Source: Verrucomicrobiota bacterium
GTDB lineage: Bacteria > Verrucomicrobiota > Verrucomicrobiia > Verrucomicrobiales > Verrucomicrobiaceae
DNA length: 35,978 bases
Assembly: GCA_963204975.1 (NCBI GenBank)
Contig: CAUJJC010000139.1
Coordinates: forward strand, 1 to 35,978
Direction: 5' to 3'
The notes under the pieces were generated by a model. That model worked only from the letters and a program-made list of their open reading frames with translations, was not told where the DNA came from and searched no databases. Positions 1 to 8,758 of this stretch are shown piece after piece; within the stretch, counting starts at the first letter, position 1, and each line of letters starts with the position of its first letter. A program made the translations under genes and the position numbers.

Positions 1-2
1 AT

Positions 3-245
3 AATCTGGCCTTGGTGCCGATGCGCGCTGCTCAAGACGCGACACCAGGCGTGAAGTCACACATGTGGTTCAAGCCTACCAAAGCTGGCACCTGGGACAT
101 TATTTGCGGTCAGTTGTGTGGTTCTGGCCACAGCCAGATGAAGGCGACTCTCGAAGTGATGGAGCAGAAGGAGTATGATGCATGGGTGAAGGAGCAGTCA
201 GACACCGCCATCAAGAACTCTGCTCCCGCCCCAGCGGCGAAGTAA
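3..245 (+). CDS. coxB: Cytochrome c oxidase subunit II, C-terminal fragment (5' end outside window)
   Basis: Only the last 80 residues are present; the frame is open to the left edge. The fragment is the end of the CuA cupredoxin domain of the aa3-type oxidase, which takes electrons from cytochrome c on the outer face of the cytoplasmic membrane. The CuA ligand pattern C-x3-C-x3-H-x2-M is complete (CGQLCGSGHSQM), preceded by the family-typical QDATPG and WFKPTKAG segments. The tail is short and Ala/Pro-rich (SAPAPAAK), with no fused cytochrome c domain. A strong terminator follows directly, so this is probably the last gene of its transcript, or the terminator separates it from the next gene. 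Identification is firm from the copper site. Confidence 0.93.
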   Translation, partial: NLALVPMRAAQDATPGVKSHMWFKPTKAGTWDIICGQLCGSGHSQMKATLEVMEQKEYDAWVKEQSDTAIKNSAPAPAAK

Positions 246-271
246 GTCTAGGCATTCAAGAATCTCAGATG

Positions 272-308
272 AACCCCGCCCGCGCGAGCTGGCGGGGTTT
301 TCTTTTTC
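272..308 (+). terminator. Rho-independent terminator after coxB
   Basis: A 9-bp perfect stem (AACCCCGCC / GGCGGGGTT) with a 10-nt loop is followed by a T-rich run (TTTTCTTTTT). It lies 27 bp after the coxB stop and isolates it from the glpT-like gene. It is the clearest intrinsic terminator in the window. Confidence 0.9.
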
Positions 309-355
309 CCTCATGAGTTGACGCTCTTGCCTCGTATCTGTCAGCATCGTCCCAC

Positions 356-1699
356 ATGTTTTCCTTCTTCAAGCCAGCCCCAGCGTCTGAATCGATTCCG
401 AGTGATCGCATTGACGCGGAGTATCGGCGGCTACGGATTCAAGTCTTCGCAGGCATCTTCATTGGCTATGCGGGCTACTACTTGGTGAGGAAGAACTTCT
501 CGCTCGCGATGCCGGACATCCTCAGAGAGTATCCGGACTACTCCAAGGCTGATCTCGGCAGTGCGCTCAGCGGATTGGCTATCGCCTACGGCTTCTCCAA
601 GTTCTTGATGGGGAGCGTCTCGGACCGCAGCAATCCGCGATATTTTTTGCCGCTCGGGCTACTTCTCTCCTGCGGCCTGATGATGATCTTTGGTTGGGTG
701 AAGGGTATCTACATGTCGCTGCCCCTCATGATCATTCTGCAAACACTCAATGGTTGGATCAATGGCATGGGCTGGGCTCCTTGTGGGAAGACGATGGTGC
801 ATTGGTTCAGCACTAAGGAACGTGGACGCACTGTTTCGATCTGGAACCTCGCGCACAATGTCGGTGCCTCGATGATGGCCGTTGTCGCCGGATGGGGAGT
901 CGTGATTTTCAATGATTGGGGGGCGAAGTTTTACTTCAATGGCATCGTCGGCATTGGCGTTGCCGTGATCGCCTTCCTCTTGTTGCGAGACACACCGCAG
1001 AGTTGCGGACTTCCAAGCATTGAAGCCTACAAAAACGATTATCCACCCAACTACAACGAACGCTCTGAGACCACGCTGAGCTTCAAACAGATATTCTTCG
1101 AGAATGTCTTCAACAACCGTATGCTTTGGGCCATCGCCATAGCGAACGCCTTCGTCTATTTCATGCGTTACGGCGTCTCCGACTGGATTCCCACATACCT
1201 GCAAACTGCCAAAGGATTCACGGCTGAGGCATCAAAGAACGCCATCGTTGCATTTGAATGGGCTGGCGTTCCGGGGACGATTCTCGCTGGTTGGATGTCT
1301 GATAAATATTTCAAATCACGGCGGGCTCCCGCAACGATCTTGTTCATGATTCCCACCTTCATCGGCCTAGCAGTGTATGGGATGAATCGAAACGGGCCTT
1401 TATGGATCGACATCAGCGCCCTCATCATGATCGGGTTCTTCATTTATGGTCCTATCATGCTCATCGGTTTGCAGGCACTCGACATGGTGCCGAAGAAGGC
1501 CGCTGGCACCGCAGCAGGATTCACTGGGTTCTTCGGCTACGTTTTTGGCACTGCCGTGTCGGGCACTGGCGTCGGCTGGCTCGCGGATCATTGGGGGTGG
1601 GGCGGCGTCATCATCGCCATGCTGGGCTGTGCCGTGCTCACTATGGCCTTCAGCGCTTTCACCCTAGGCCATCGCGCCGAAAGCTCATCAACCTCATGA
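356..1699 (+). CDS. glpT: GlpT/UhpT-type organophosphate:phosphate antiporter (MFS)
   Basis: This 447-residue inner-membrane protein of the major facilitator superfamily, organophosphate:Pi antiporter family, should import glycerol-3-phosphate or a related phosphate ester in exchange for phosphate. The N-terminal signature GYAGYYLVRKNF is intact, with Arg45 and Lys46; a second family arginine is Arg271 in YFMRYGVSDW. In characterised GlpT the two equivalent arginines bind phosphate. Length and about 12 hydrophobic segments fit the family. Its stop overlaps the ATG of a glycerophosphodiester phosphodiesterase by 4 bp (ATGA), reproducing the glpT-glpQ pairing known from enterobacteria and supporting glycerol-3-phosphate as substrate. 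Hexose-phosphate or phosphoglycerate specificity cannot be excluded. The ATG used is the first in frame; no Shine-Dalgarno is visible. Confidence 0.88.
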   Translation: MFSFFKPAPASESIPSDRIDAEYRRLRIQVFAGIFIGYAGYYLVRKNFSLAMPDILREYPDYSKADLGSALSGLAIAYGFSKFLMGSVSDRSNPRYFLPLGLLLSCGLMMIFGWVKGIYMSLPLMIILQTLNGWINGMGWAPCGKTMVHWFSTKERGRTVSIWNLAHNVGASMMAVVAGWGVVIFNDWGAKFYFNGIVGIGVAVIAFLLLRDTPQSCGLPSIEAYKNDYPPNYNERSETTLSFKQIFFENVFNNRMLWAIAIANAFVYFMRYGVSDWIPTYLQTAKGFTAEASKNAIVAFEWAGVPGTILAGWMSDKYFKSRRAPATILFMIPTFIGLAVYGMNRNGPLWIDISALIMIGFFIYGPIMLIGLQALDMVPKKAAGTAAGFTGFFGYVFGTAVSGTGVGWLADHWGWGGVIIAMLGCAVLTMAFSAFTLGHRAESSSTS

Positions 1700-2652
1700 A
1701 TCGCCTCCTTGCACTCATACTCATACTGTCAGTTTGCACATCGGCTTTCGCCCAGCCCATTGTGATCGCTCATCGTGGAGCCAGCGGCTACCTGCCTGAG
1801 CACACGCTGGAGGCCAAGGCGATGGCCCACGCCCAGGATACTGACTTCATCGAGCAAGACCTCGTGCTCACCAAGGACGAGGTGCCCGTGGTGATGCACG
1901 ACATTTACCTCGATACGATCAGCGATGTCGCAACAAAGTTCCCTGACCGCAAACGCGCGAATGGCCGCTACTACGCGATTGATTTCACACTCACTGAGAT
2001 CAAGCAACTCAATGCCAGTGAGCGTTTCAGCGAGAAGACGGGCAAGCAAGTGTATCCCATGCGCTTTCCGAAAGGCACCTCATCCTTCGCCATTCCGACG
2101 CTCGAGGAAGAGTTGCAACTCATTCAAGGCCTGAATCAAAGCACGGGCCGCGTGGTCGGCATTTATCCTGAGATTAAGCAACCCAAGTGGCACCGCAGTG
2201 AAGGGCATGACATCAGTGCCATTGTGTTGCCCATTCTGAAGCGTTACGGTTACGCGACCAAGGATGACCCGTGCTTCCTTCAATGCTTTGAGTTCGACGA
2301 GGTGAAGCGACTTCGCGCCGAACTCGGCTGGCACGGGCGGCTTATTTACCTCATGGGCGCTTTCAAGAAGGGTGAGAAGGTCACAACGGAGCGGCCTACG
2401 ATGGAGCAAGTTGCCCACGTCGCCGATGGCATCGGTCCTGCGATCAGCCAGGACATCGAAGTGCTAACTCAGCTAGCCCACGCCCAGGGGCTCAAGGTTC
2501 ATGCCTACACTTTTCGGCGGGATGATTTGCCGAAGTGGGCAATGTCGCAGGACGAGGTCCTCGACTTGCTCATCCACCGAGCCAAAGTGGATGGTCTGTT
2601 CACTGATTTTCCCGACATGGTGGTGAAGTGGCTTCGAGAGCGCCAGCCTTAG
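1696..2652 (+). CDS. glpQ: Secreted glycerophosphodiester phosphodiesterase (GlpQ-like)
   Basis: The 318-residue protein has a signal peptide (hydrophobic LLALILILSVCTSAF, cleavage near AFA-QP) and a TIM-barrel GDPD domain. Catalytic segments are visible: IAHRGASGYLPEHT near the mature N-terminus (general acid/base His) and DFIEQDLVLTKDEVPVVMHD (metal-binding Glu/Asp and the second catalytic His). The enzyme cleaves glycerophosphodiesters from lipid turnover into glycerol-3-phosphate and an alcohol in the periplasm; the adjacent antiporter would import the product. The start is set by the ATGA overlap with the preceding gene and by the signal peptide; a longer frame beginning near 1402 lies inside the antiporter gene out of phase and is not credible. 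Length is slightly shorter than E. coli GlpQ. Confidence 0.9.
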   Translation: MNRLLALILILSVCTSAFAQPIVIAHRGASGYLPEHTLEAKAMAHAQDTDFIEQDLVLTKDEVPVVMHDIYLDTISDVATKFPDRKRANGRYYAIDFTLTEIKQLNASERFSEKTGKQVYPMRFPKGTSSFAIPTLEEELQLIQGLNQSTGRVVGIYPEIKQPKWHRSEGHDISAIVLPILKRYGYATKDDPCFLQCFEFDEVKRLRAELGWHGRLIYLMGAFKKGEKVTTERPTMEQVAHVADGIGPAISQDIEVLTQLAHAQGLKVHAYTFRRDDLPKWAMSQDEVLDLLIHRAKVDGLFTDFPDMVVKWLRERQP

Positions 2653-2685
2653 CAGTTGAAGGCCAGGCTCCAGCGTGTCAAAACC

Positions 2686-3480
2686 ATGGGCACCATGGCT
2701 TCGTTTGATCTTACCTTCCTCGGCACCGGCACATCGGTCGGCATACCGATGATAGGGTGCAGTTGCGAGACCTGCCGCAGCACCGATCCTCGCGATAAGC
2801 GTCTGCGCTGCTCGGTGCTGGTTCGGACACCCGAGTGTGATTTCGTCGTCGATACGGGGCCTGACTTTCGGCAGCAGTGCTTGCGGGAAAACATTCGTCG
2901 GGTGGACGCGGTGATTTACACGCATCCGCACATGGATCATCTCACCGGCTTCGATGAATTGAGGAGGTTCACCATTGATGAGGAGGCGGTCATGCCGATC
3001 TACGCTCGTCCTTCATGCCTTCATGTGCTGGAGCGGATGTTTGTGTATGCATTCAATGGCGAGAATCGTTACCGCGGTTACCTGAAACCAGAGCCACATG
3101 CGATTGAGGGATCATTTTATCTCGGTAGCACTCTGGTCACACCGCTTCCTCTCGAGCATGGCAAGGTGGAGACCATTGGCCTGCTCTTCACGCGCAATGG
3201 CACAAAGCTGTGCGCATACATGAGTGATTGCAAAACGATCACCAGCGAGGCGATGAATCATCTGAGAGGGGTAGATACCTTGATCATTGACGGATTGCGC
3301 CTAACACCTCACAGCACTCACATGAATTGGGATGAGGCGCTGGCGGCGATTGCTGAGATCTGCCCGAGATCGGCATGGCTCACTCATTTTCAGTGCGAAG
3401 TGATGCACGCGCGGGATGAAAGCCGACTCCCGCCAGGCGTTCGCATGGCCTATGATGGACTCTGCCTGCGATGGTCATGA
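2686..3480 (+). CDS. PhnP-like metallo-beta-lactamase-fold phosphodiesterase
   Basis: The product has about 264 residues and a metallo-beta-lactamase fold. Near the N-terminus it reads LTFLGTGTSVGIPMIGC followed by the Cys cluster GCSCETC, which in PhnP-type proteins forms a structural zinc site. The di-metal motif HPHMDHLTG (HxHxDH) is intact, and YMSDCKTI supplies the later metal aspartate. PhnP hydrolyses cyclic phosphate in phosphonate breakdown; related enzymes act on other small cyclic or diester phosphates. No C-P lyase genes are seen here, so the substrate is open. It starts about 33 bp after glpQ and probably shares its transcript, fitting phosphate-ester salvage. ATG at 2686 or 2695 is preferred over an upstream TTG (2656), because homologues begin just before the LTFLG strand. 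Confidence 0.82.
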   Translation: MGTMASFDLTFLGTGTSVGIPMIGCSCETCRSTDPRDKRLRCSVLVRTPECDFVVDTGPDFRQQCLRENIRRVDAVIYTHPHMDHLTGFDELRRFTIDEEAVMPIYARPSCLHVLERMFVYAFNGENRYRGYLKPEPHAIEGSFYLGSTLVTPLPLEHGKVETIGLLFTRNGTKLCAYMSDCKTITSEAMNHLRGVDTLIIDGLRLTPHSTHMNWDEALAAIAEICPRSAWLTHFQCEVMHARDESRLPPGVRMAYDGLCLRWS

Positions 3481-4943
3481 TCAGGCGAATGCTTCATGTG
3501 CTGCTCTTGATCGCAGCGAGTGCGACGGCGCAGACGCCGAGCGAGTGGCAAGCTACAGCAGTCACCACGATTGTTTTCAATGCTGACTTCCCTGAGTCTG
3601 AATCGCTGGCGAAGTATTATGCCGAGCGACGTGGGATCGCGGACGAACGCCTCATGCCTCTGCATTGCAGCCAGGAAGAAGCGATCACGAGAGAGGCCTT
3701 CAACAAGACGATTCGTGACCCGCTATCGACGAAACTTCCGTCTAATACGGCGGTGGTCGTGCTCATGCGCGGTGTGCCAGCGATGATCATCCGGCAGAAA
3801 GAGAATCCCAAACCCTCCATGGAGGACGAGGCCAGTGTGGACTCCGAGCTGGCGTGCCTCCGCATGGAAGTTCCTACATTGGATGGACCAGTGCCTAACC
3901 CATATTATCAGCGGAAGAGTCGCTTCGCCGCTACGCCTCCTGCCTCGCGAATGCTGCTGGTGGCACGGCTGGATGCGGCATCACCAGATACGGTAAAGCG
4001 GATGATTGATGATGCGATCGAGGTGGAGAAGACCGGGCTTCGGGGCCGTGCAGTGATTGACCTCGCACTCAAGCAGGGACCCTATCAAGAAGGCGAGGAA
4101 TGGCTTCGGCGCAGTGTGCAGACCTATCGCTCCCACGGCATTCCCACGTATGCGGATCGTTATGAGCAGGTGATACGAGACGGGTGGCCGCTTCCTGATA
4201 CCGCGCTCTACTTCGGCTGGTATGTCGATACCGTCGCGGGTGCGCTGAAGAACCCTGCCTTTCGCTTCAAGCGTGGAGCTGTCGCCTGTCATCTGCACTC
4301 CTACAGCGCGGGTGTCATCCGCACCACCACCAAGAACTGGGTAGGTCCCCTGCTGGATCGCGGAGCAGCGGCAACGATGGGGAATGTGTGGGAGCCCTAC
4401 CTGTCACTCACAGTTCATTTCGATACCTTCAATGAACGCCTGCTCGCTGGCGACACATTGATTGAGGCCGCATGGTGCGCCACGCCGGGGCTTTCATGGA
4501 TGAACGTGGTCATGGGTGATCCTTTGTATCGCCCCTTTGCCGCTTCAGCACTTGGTGTGGATCGCGACTACGCCATCTACAAGGCAATCGTGGCGCAGCA
4601 CTCGGGTGATCCTGATTCACGAGCGCTTAAACGGGAAGTGCTCGAGGCCGCGCAAACGCGCCAGAGTCCGCAGTTGATTGAATTCCTCTCACTGCTCTCC
4701 TCGCAGGAGAGCAAGCCTGCGGAAGCAATCAATCTCCTGCAACACGCACGCAGCCTCTATGAGAAACCCGAGGACCGGCTTCGCACGATTGTTTATGAGG
4801 TTGAGTTGCTGAGACGTGATCGGGATAAGGACAAAGATCGGGCGGCGCTGAAGCTGTTGAAGAGCGCAGCGGCAGATGCGGCCTTTCAGAAACTGCCCGA
4901 AATGAATCTCGTGCATCAGCTCGTCGCCGAACTGGGCGGCTGA
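3471..4943 (+). CDS. TIGR03790-family secreted protein of unknown function
   Basis: This 490-residue protein has an N-terminal signal peptide (MLHVLLLIAASATAQ). I recognise the layout of TIGR03790: a beta strand ending in an Asn (IVFNADFPES), then LAKYYAERRGI, VVVLMRGVPA, and a late segment with HLHSYSAG, WVGPLLDRGAAATMGNVWEPYL and a GDPLYRPF turn. The family has no assigned activity; it was described as occurring mainly in genomes carrying exosortase. After about residue 370 there is a helical extension with TPR-like spacing (EAINLLQHARSLYEKPEDR). The ATG at 3471 overlaps the preceding stop by 10 bp; the ATG at 3477 would give a 4-bp ATGA overlap and is equally possible. The overlap implies co-transcription with the phosphodiesterase genes, a link that could be functional or incidental. 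Confidence 0.78.
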   Translation: MVMIRRMLHVLLLIAASATAQTPSEWQATAVTTIVFNADFPESESLAKYYAERRGIADERLMPLHCSQEEAITREAFNKTIRDPLSTKLPSNTAVVVLMRGVPAMIIRQKENPKPSMEDEASVDSELACLRMEVPTLDGPVPNPYYQRKSRFAATPPASRMLLVARLDAASPDTVKRMIDDAIEVEKTGLRGRAVIDLALKQGPYQEGEEWLRRSVQTYRSHGIPTYADRYEQVIRDGWPLPDTALYFGWYVDTVAGALKNPAFRFKRGAVACHLHSYSAGVIRTTTKNWVGPLLDRGAAATMGNVWEPYLSLTVHFDTFNERLLAGDTLIEAAWCATPGLSWMNVVMGDPLYRPFAASALGVDRDYAIYKAIVAQHSGDPDSRALKREVLEAAQTRQSPQLIEFLSLLSSQESKPAEAINLLQHARSLYEKPEDRLRTIVYEVELLRRDRDKDKDRAALKLLKSAAADAAFQKLPEMNLVHQLVAELGG

Positions 4944-5129
4944 CGGCGTTAGAACCCAATGCGTGCGATTTTGCTCGGGAAGGCAAAGGTGAAACCATCG
5001 TCAACGTTCCTGCGTTCAAGTTGGCGACCGTCATGGCAGTGGGTGAATCAAAGGGCCTCCTGTGCAGATCGAATTCATCGAGCGCACCTCTTGCTTCCCC
5101 CAGAATCATCCCTTTGATGCCACGCTCAC
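4944..5129. other. Intergenic spacer with a possible decayed minus-strand coding remnant
   Basis: This 186-bp gap lies between the TIGR03790 gene and the ABC exporter. On the minus strand a short frame (about 4949-5047) ends with a protein-like tail, GFTFAFPSKIARIGF and then TAA; the sequence just upstream continues in a different frame (GALDEFDLHRRPFDSPTAM). This could be a frameshifted remnant of a lost gene or chance. No clear terminator or promoter was recognised. Confidence 0.3.
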
Positions 5130-6980
5130 ATGTCCGCACCCTCCGATCACGTCAACCGCCAGGGCGTCGCTGGCATCGTGAATCGTGATGTGCTTGAGCG
5201 GGCAAAGCAGTCCCAGCCGGTGGACGAAGTGGAGGATCGCAAACAAGCGTCTCTGTCCTTCCGATTGATCAAACGATTGCTCGGCTACCTGCGTGCCTAT
5301 CCTGGACGCACGTTTTGGCTGCTGGTGTGCGTGCTTGCGCGTGGGCTGCAACTGCCTGTCCTAGCCTGGGCCATCGGCGCTATCATCAATGGACCGATCG
5401 CACGGCACGACACCGCAGGTCTCACGCGAGCAGCGGTCGGGTTCTTTGCCTTCGCGCTCTTCACCGAGTTCACTTTCCATTTTCGAGTAAAATTCGCCCA
5501 GCAACTTGGCGAACAAGTAGTCCATAATCTCCGTCGCGATCTCTTCCGGCACTGGCTGAGACTAACAATGAGCTACTTCCAAAGCCGACCGGTGGGCCGC
5601 CTGATCAGCCGTCTGACGGGCGATGCGGAGAATGTGCGCGTGGGCGTTCAGAATGTGCTCTTTGTGTCGCTCGTGCAGTGCGGGCAAATGCTGGGCTGTG
5701 CGGTGCTCATGGCGCTGACGGATGTCACGCTCTTCATCTGTGCCCTGGGCATCGCCCCGCTCGTGTGGTTGATCAATGTCATGTTCCGCCGCAGACTCAG
5801 TGCAGCGTATCGTGCGCAAAGCGATAGTTTCAGCCGCATCTCTGCGACCATGGCGGAGAGTGTGAGCGGCGTGCGCGTGACGCAGAGTTTCAGTCGCCAG
5901 GAGGTTAATGACGAACTCTTTCACGACCTCGTGGCCGATCACGCGAGCTACAACTTCCAAGCAGCTAAGGCAGGCGGTCAGTTCGTGCCCTTGCTTGAGT
6001 TGTGCAGTCAGGCATTCCTCGCGGCGCTGCTACTCATCGGCGGCTGGCGCGCTCTGAACCCGACTGTGGCGATGCCCATCGGCACCGTGATTCAGTTCTT
6101 CTTTCTGGCAGGCCTGTTCTTCCAGCCGATCACCGTTCTCGGTCAGCTATTCAATGAAGCGCTCACCTCCATGGCGGGCGCGGAGAAGTTGTTCCATGTG
6201 CTCGACACACAACCCGCTTGGCAGGATCATGCTGACGCTGTGCAACCTGAACGACTGCGCGGAGCCGTCGAATTCCGCGATGTGGTCTTCGAGTATCAGC
6301 CCGGACGCGCAGCACTGCGCGGTGTCTCCTTCAAGGTTGAGCCCGGCAGCTGTGTGGCGCTCGTGGGGCACACCGGCAGCGGCAAGACGACGCTCGCAGG
6401 CCTGATCGCGAAGTTCCATCTGCCCACGTCCGGCACCGTGCTGCTAGACGACATCGACATCACTCAGATGCACAGCGATGCGATTCATCACAGCTTGGGC
6501 CTCGTGCCGCAGCAAAACTTCCTCTTCCTCGGCACCGTGCTGGACAACATCCGAGTGGCGCACCCGGAAGCGACGCGCGAGGAAGTCATCGAAGCGCTGC
6601 GACAGCTCGACTGCCTGGATGTGATCGCGGCTATTCCGAACGGTCTGGAAGCTCAAGTCGGCGAGCATGGCGCGGGCTTGTCACTCGGACAGCGCCAGAT
6701 GATCTGCTTCGCCCGCGCCCTGCTAGCCAACCCCGCGCTGCTTATCCTCGACGAAGCCACTAGCGCCGTCGATCCCTTGACCGAGCAGCGCACCCAGCAG
6801 GCCCTCCGAGTCCTGCTTCAGGGCCGCACGAGCTTCATAGTAGCCCACCGTCTGAGCACGATCCGCCATGCCGATGTGGTGCTCGTTTTGGATCAGGGAC
6901 AAATCATCGAACGCGGTTCGCCCGATGAACTCATTGCCCGCGGCGGTGTGTTCGCCGGTCTGTGGGGTAAGAGCGTATGA
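5130..6980 (+). CDS. Fused ABC exporter (permease + ATPase, MsbA-like type)
   Basis: This 616-residue half-transporter would work as a homodimer in the inner membrane. Residues about 50-340 form a type-1 exporter membrane domain with long hydrophobic segments; the coupling region includes YFQSRPVGRLISRLTGDAE. The nucleotide-binding domain spans about 370-610, with Walker A GHTGSGKTT near 412, Q-loop VPQQN, signature LSLGQRQ near 516 (Leu replaces the usual second Gly of LSGGQ), Walker B ALLILDEA near 536 and the switch His in IVAHRLST. The substrate cannot be read from sequence; lipids, peptides or drugs are all possible for this family. It follows a 186-bp gap, so it may have its own promoter, and it converges on the TPR gene with only 6 bp between stops. 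Confidence 0.9.
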   Translation: MSAPSDHVNRQGVAGIVNRDVLERAKQSQPVDEVEDRKQASLSFRLIKRLLGYLRAYPGRTFWLLVCVLARGLQLPVLAWAIGAIINGPIARHDTAGLTRAAVGFFAFALFTEFTFHFRVKFAQQLGEQVVHNLRRDLFRHWLRLTMSYFQSRPVGRLISRLTGDAENVRVGVQNVLFVSLVQCGQMLGCAVLMALTDVTLFICALGIAPLVWLINVMFRRRLSAAYRAQSDSFSRISATMAESVSGVRVTQSFSRQEVNDELFHDLVADHASYNFQAAKAGGQFVPLLELCSQAFLAALLLIGGWRALNPTVAMPIGTVIQFFFLAGLFFQPITVLGQLFNEALTSMAGAEKLFHVLDTQPAWQDHADAVQPERLRGAVEFRDVVFEYQPGRAALRGVSFKVEPGSCVALVGHTGSGKTTLAGLIAKFHLPTSGTVLLDDIDITQMHSDAIHHSLGLVPQQNFLFLGTVLDNIRVAHPEATREEVIEALRQLDCLDVIAAIPNGLEAQVGEHGAGLSLGQRQMICFARALLANPALLILDEATSAVDPLTEQRTQQALRVLLQGRTSFIVAHRLSTIRHADVVLVLDQGQIIERGSPDELIARGGVFAGLWGKSV

Positions 6981-6986
6981 AGTGAC

Positions 6987-8741
6987 TCACGGCTGTGCCG
7001 CCTGCTCCTTGCGTTGTTTGATCTGGCTGTTGCCGGGATCGAGTTTGAGGGCTTGATCGAAGTAGCTGAGTGCTTTGGCACGATCACCGAGTTTGAGGTA
7101 AGTGCGGGCAATGTGGTCAAAGATTTCAGCGTCGCCGTTGCCAGGTTTGGCGAGGAGTTTCTCGACGTCGAGGAAGACCTTGAGCGCGGCTTGGTAGTCG
7201 CCCTTGACGAAGTGCCACCAGCCGAGGCTGTCCATATAAATGGGGTTCTGCGGATCGAGTTCGTTGGCCTTGGCGATGAACTTGCCGCAGGCGTCGAGGT
7301 TCTTGTTCTGCTCCAGCCACATGTAGCCCAGGTTGTTGAGCACCACGGCAGCGCGCGCGGGATCGCTCTCGGGCGTGAGGTCGATGGAGCGCTGGTATTT
7401 TTTGGCGGCTTCGTCGTATCGCTCGGCGGCCTGCAAGGCGTCGCCCCACGATTGATAAAAGCTGTCGTTGAGAATTTCAGGGGCGGTTCCCTGTGCGAGG
7501 GCTTCGGTCTTCTCGTAGAGCTTCAGGGCGTCATCGTAGCGTTTGAGACTGCGCTGTGCCAAGGCTGCCTGAAAGGTGAAGCGCGGGTTGCTGGGGAAGA
7601 GGGCGAGCGTGCGCTGGGAGAGCTGCTGGGCCTTATCTGACTGGCCGCTGCGTAGCAGCAGGATACCAAGCGACATGTAATCCTCGGCTGTGCCGCCTGC
7701 GGCCTGGATGAGCGCCTCGGCATGAGGAACGGCCCGCTCGAAGTCATCGTTCTTCTCGTAGAGATTGACCAGCAGCCGACGGTTTTCCACGTCGGTCGGA
7801 GTTTCCTTGAGCAGTTCTTCCAGGAGCTTGATGGCATCAGGTTCGCGATCAAGCGTCTGGTAAAGACGGACGAGAAGCTTCCGAGCCTCCATGCTTTTGT
7901 TGAGTCGGGCAGCCTCCTCAGTGACTTCCGCTGCGCGTTCGAGTTGATTACTGAGCAAGTAGTATTGCGCCACCGCGAGACGGACATCTTCGCGTGAGAT
8001 GGGGGATAGCTTGAGCGCTTTTTCAAAGAAGGGATTCACCTTCTCGCGGTGCTCTGCCTTCTTCTCAGGGTGAGAGAGCGGCCACACCTGCTGGGCGATA
8101 CGTCCGGTCTCCAGCCAGTAGGTGGGATCGTTGACGGATTGCTTGGCAGCCAGCGCCATTGCTGAGGCGGCTTCCTCGCGCAGGTTGCGCGTGAGGTGCA
8201 TGATGACGGTCTCACGATACAGCTCGGCACTGTGAGGAAATTTGCTCAGCGCCTCCGTGAGGACCTTTCCCGCCTGATCGGGGGCGAAGGGATCGTCCCC
8301 AGGGTAGGTGGAAAAAAAGCGGGCGAGGTTGATGTAGGCTCCACTGTCCTGGGGTGCTGCCTTGATGCAGGCCTGGAGCAATGTGATGGCGGCATCGCGG
8401 GACTCGTAATTGATCAGGAGTTCGGCGGTGCGTGCTGCTAGCTCAGGATTGGCGGGGTCGTGTTTAACCGCCTCCTTGTAGTGCTGGAGCGCGCTTCGTA
8501 TTCGGCCTTCGGCCTCCAATTGCAAGGCTGCAGCGTAGTGCGCCATGGCCTCCCCCTGGACTGCCGTCGAGGTGGGGGCGGATGCGACGGCCCCCAAGGA
8601 GAGATCCGCACGCGACCCTGCATGAGCCGCATCAGTCACTGACAGCAAACAAGCCCCGCAGGCGAACCTGCGGAGCTGGTGAGTGAATAGCGACCCGCTG
8701 CGCAGGCGAAAAAGTAGGCTCGCAACGCTGGGCAAGATCAT
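6987..8741 (-). CDS. Secreted tetratricopeptide-repeat protein
   Basis: The 584-residue protein consists almost entirely of TPR units after an N-terminal export-like segment (about residues 23-42, ending DAAHA). Recognisable units include ALQHYKEAVKHDPANPE near residue 83, repeated 34-residue helical hairpins through the middle, and ALSYFDQALKLDPGNSQ near the C-terminus. TPR arrays bind other proteins; no catalytic domain is present, so its role is probably scaffolding or assembly in the envelope. It is the last of three minus-strand genes after hisG and the 34-residue basic protein, with 17 bp separating it from the latter. The start is uncertain: the first ATG lies ahead of a plausible but not ideal signal sequence, and downstream ATGs would remove it. 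Confidence 0.85.
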   Translation of the reverse strand: MILPSVASLLFRLRSGSLFTHQLRRFACGACLLSVTDAAHAGSRADLSLGAVASAPTSTAVQGEAMAHYAAALQLEAEGRIRSALQHYKEAVKHDPANPELAARTAELLINYESRDAAITLLQACIKAAPQDSGAYINLARFFSTYPGDDPFAPDQAGKVLTEALSKFPHSAELYRETVIMHLTRNLREEAASAMALAAKQSVNDPTYWLETGRIAQQVWPLSHPEKKAEHREKVNPFFEKALKLSPISREDVRLAVAQYYLLSNQLERAAEVTEEAARLNKSMEARKLLVRLYQTLDREPDAIKLLEELLKETPTDVENRRLLVNLYEKNDDFERAVPHAEALIQAAGGTAEDYMSLGILLLRSGQSDKAQQLSQRTLALFPSNPRFTFQAALAQRSLKRYDDALKLYEKTEALAQGTAPEILNDSFYQSWGDALQAAERYDEAAKKYQRSIDLTPESDPARAAVVLNNLGYMWLEQNKNLDACGKFIAKANELDPQNPIYMDSLGWWHFVKGDYQAALKVFLDVEKLLAKPGNGDAEIFDHIARTYLKLGDRAKALSYFDQALKLDPGNSQIKQRKEQAAQP

Positions 8742-8758
8742 GCGGAAAGCTAGACGTG

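Noticed and set aside
318..346. Sigma-70-like promoter before glpT
   Set aside because: TTGACG is a fair -35 match, but no acceptable -10 lies 16-18 nt downstream.
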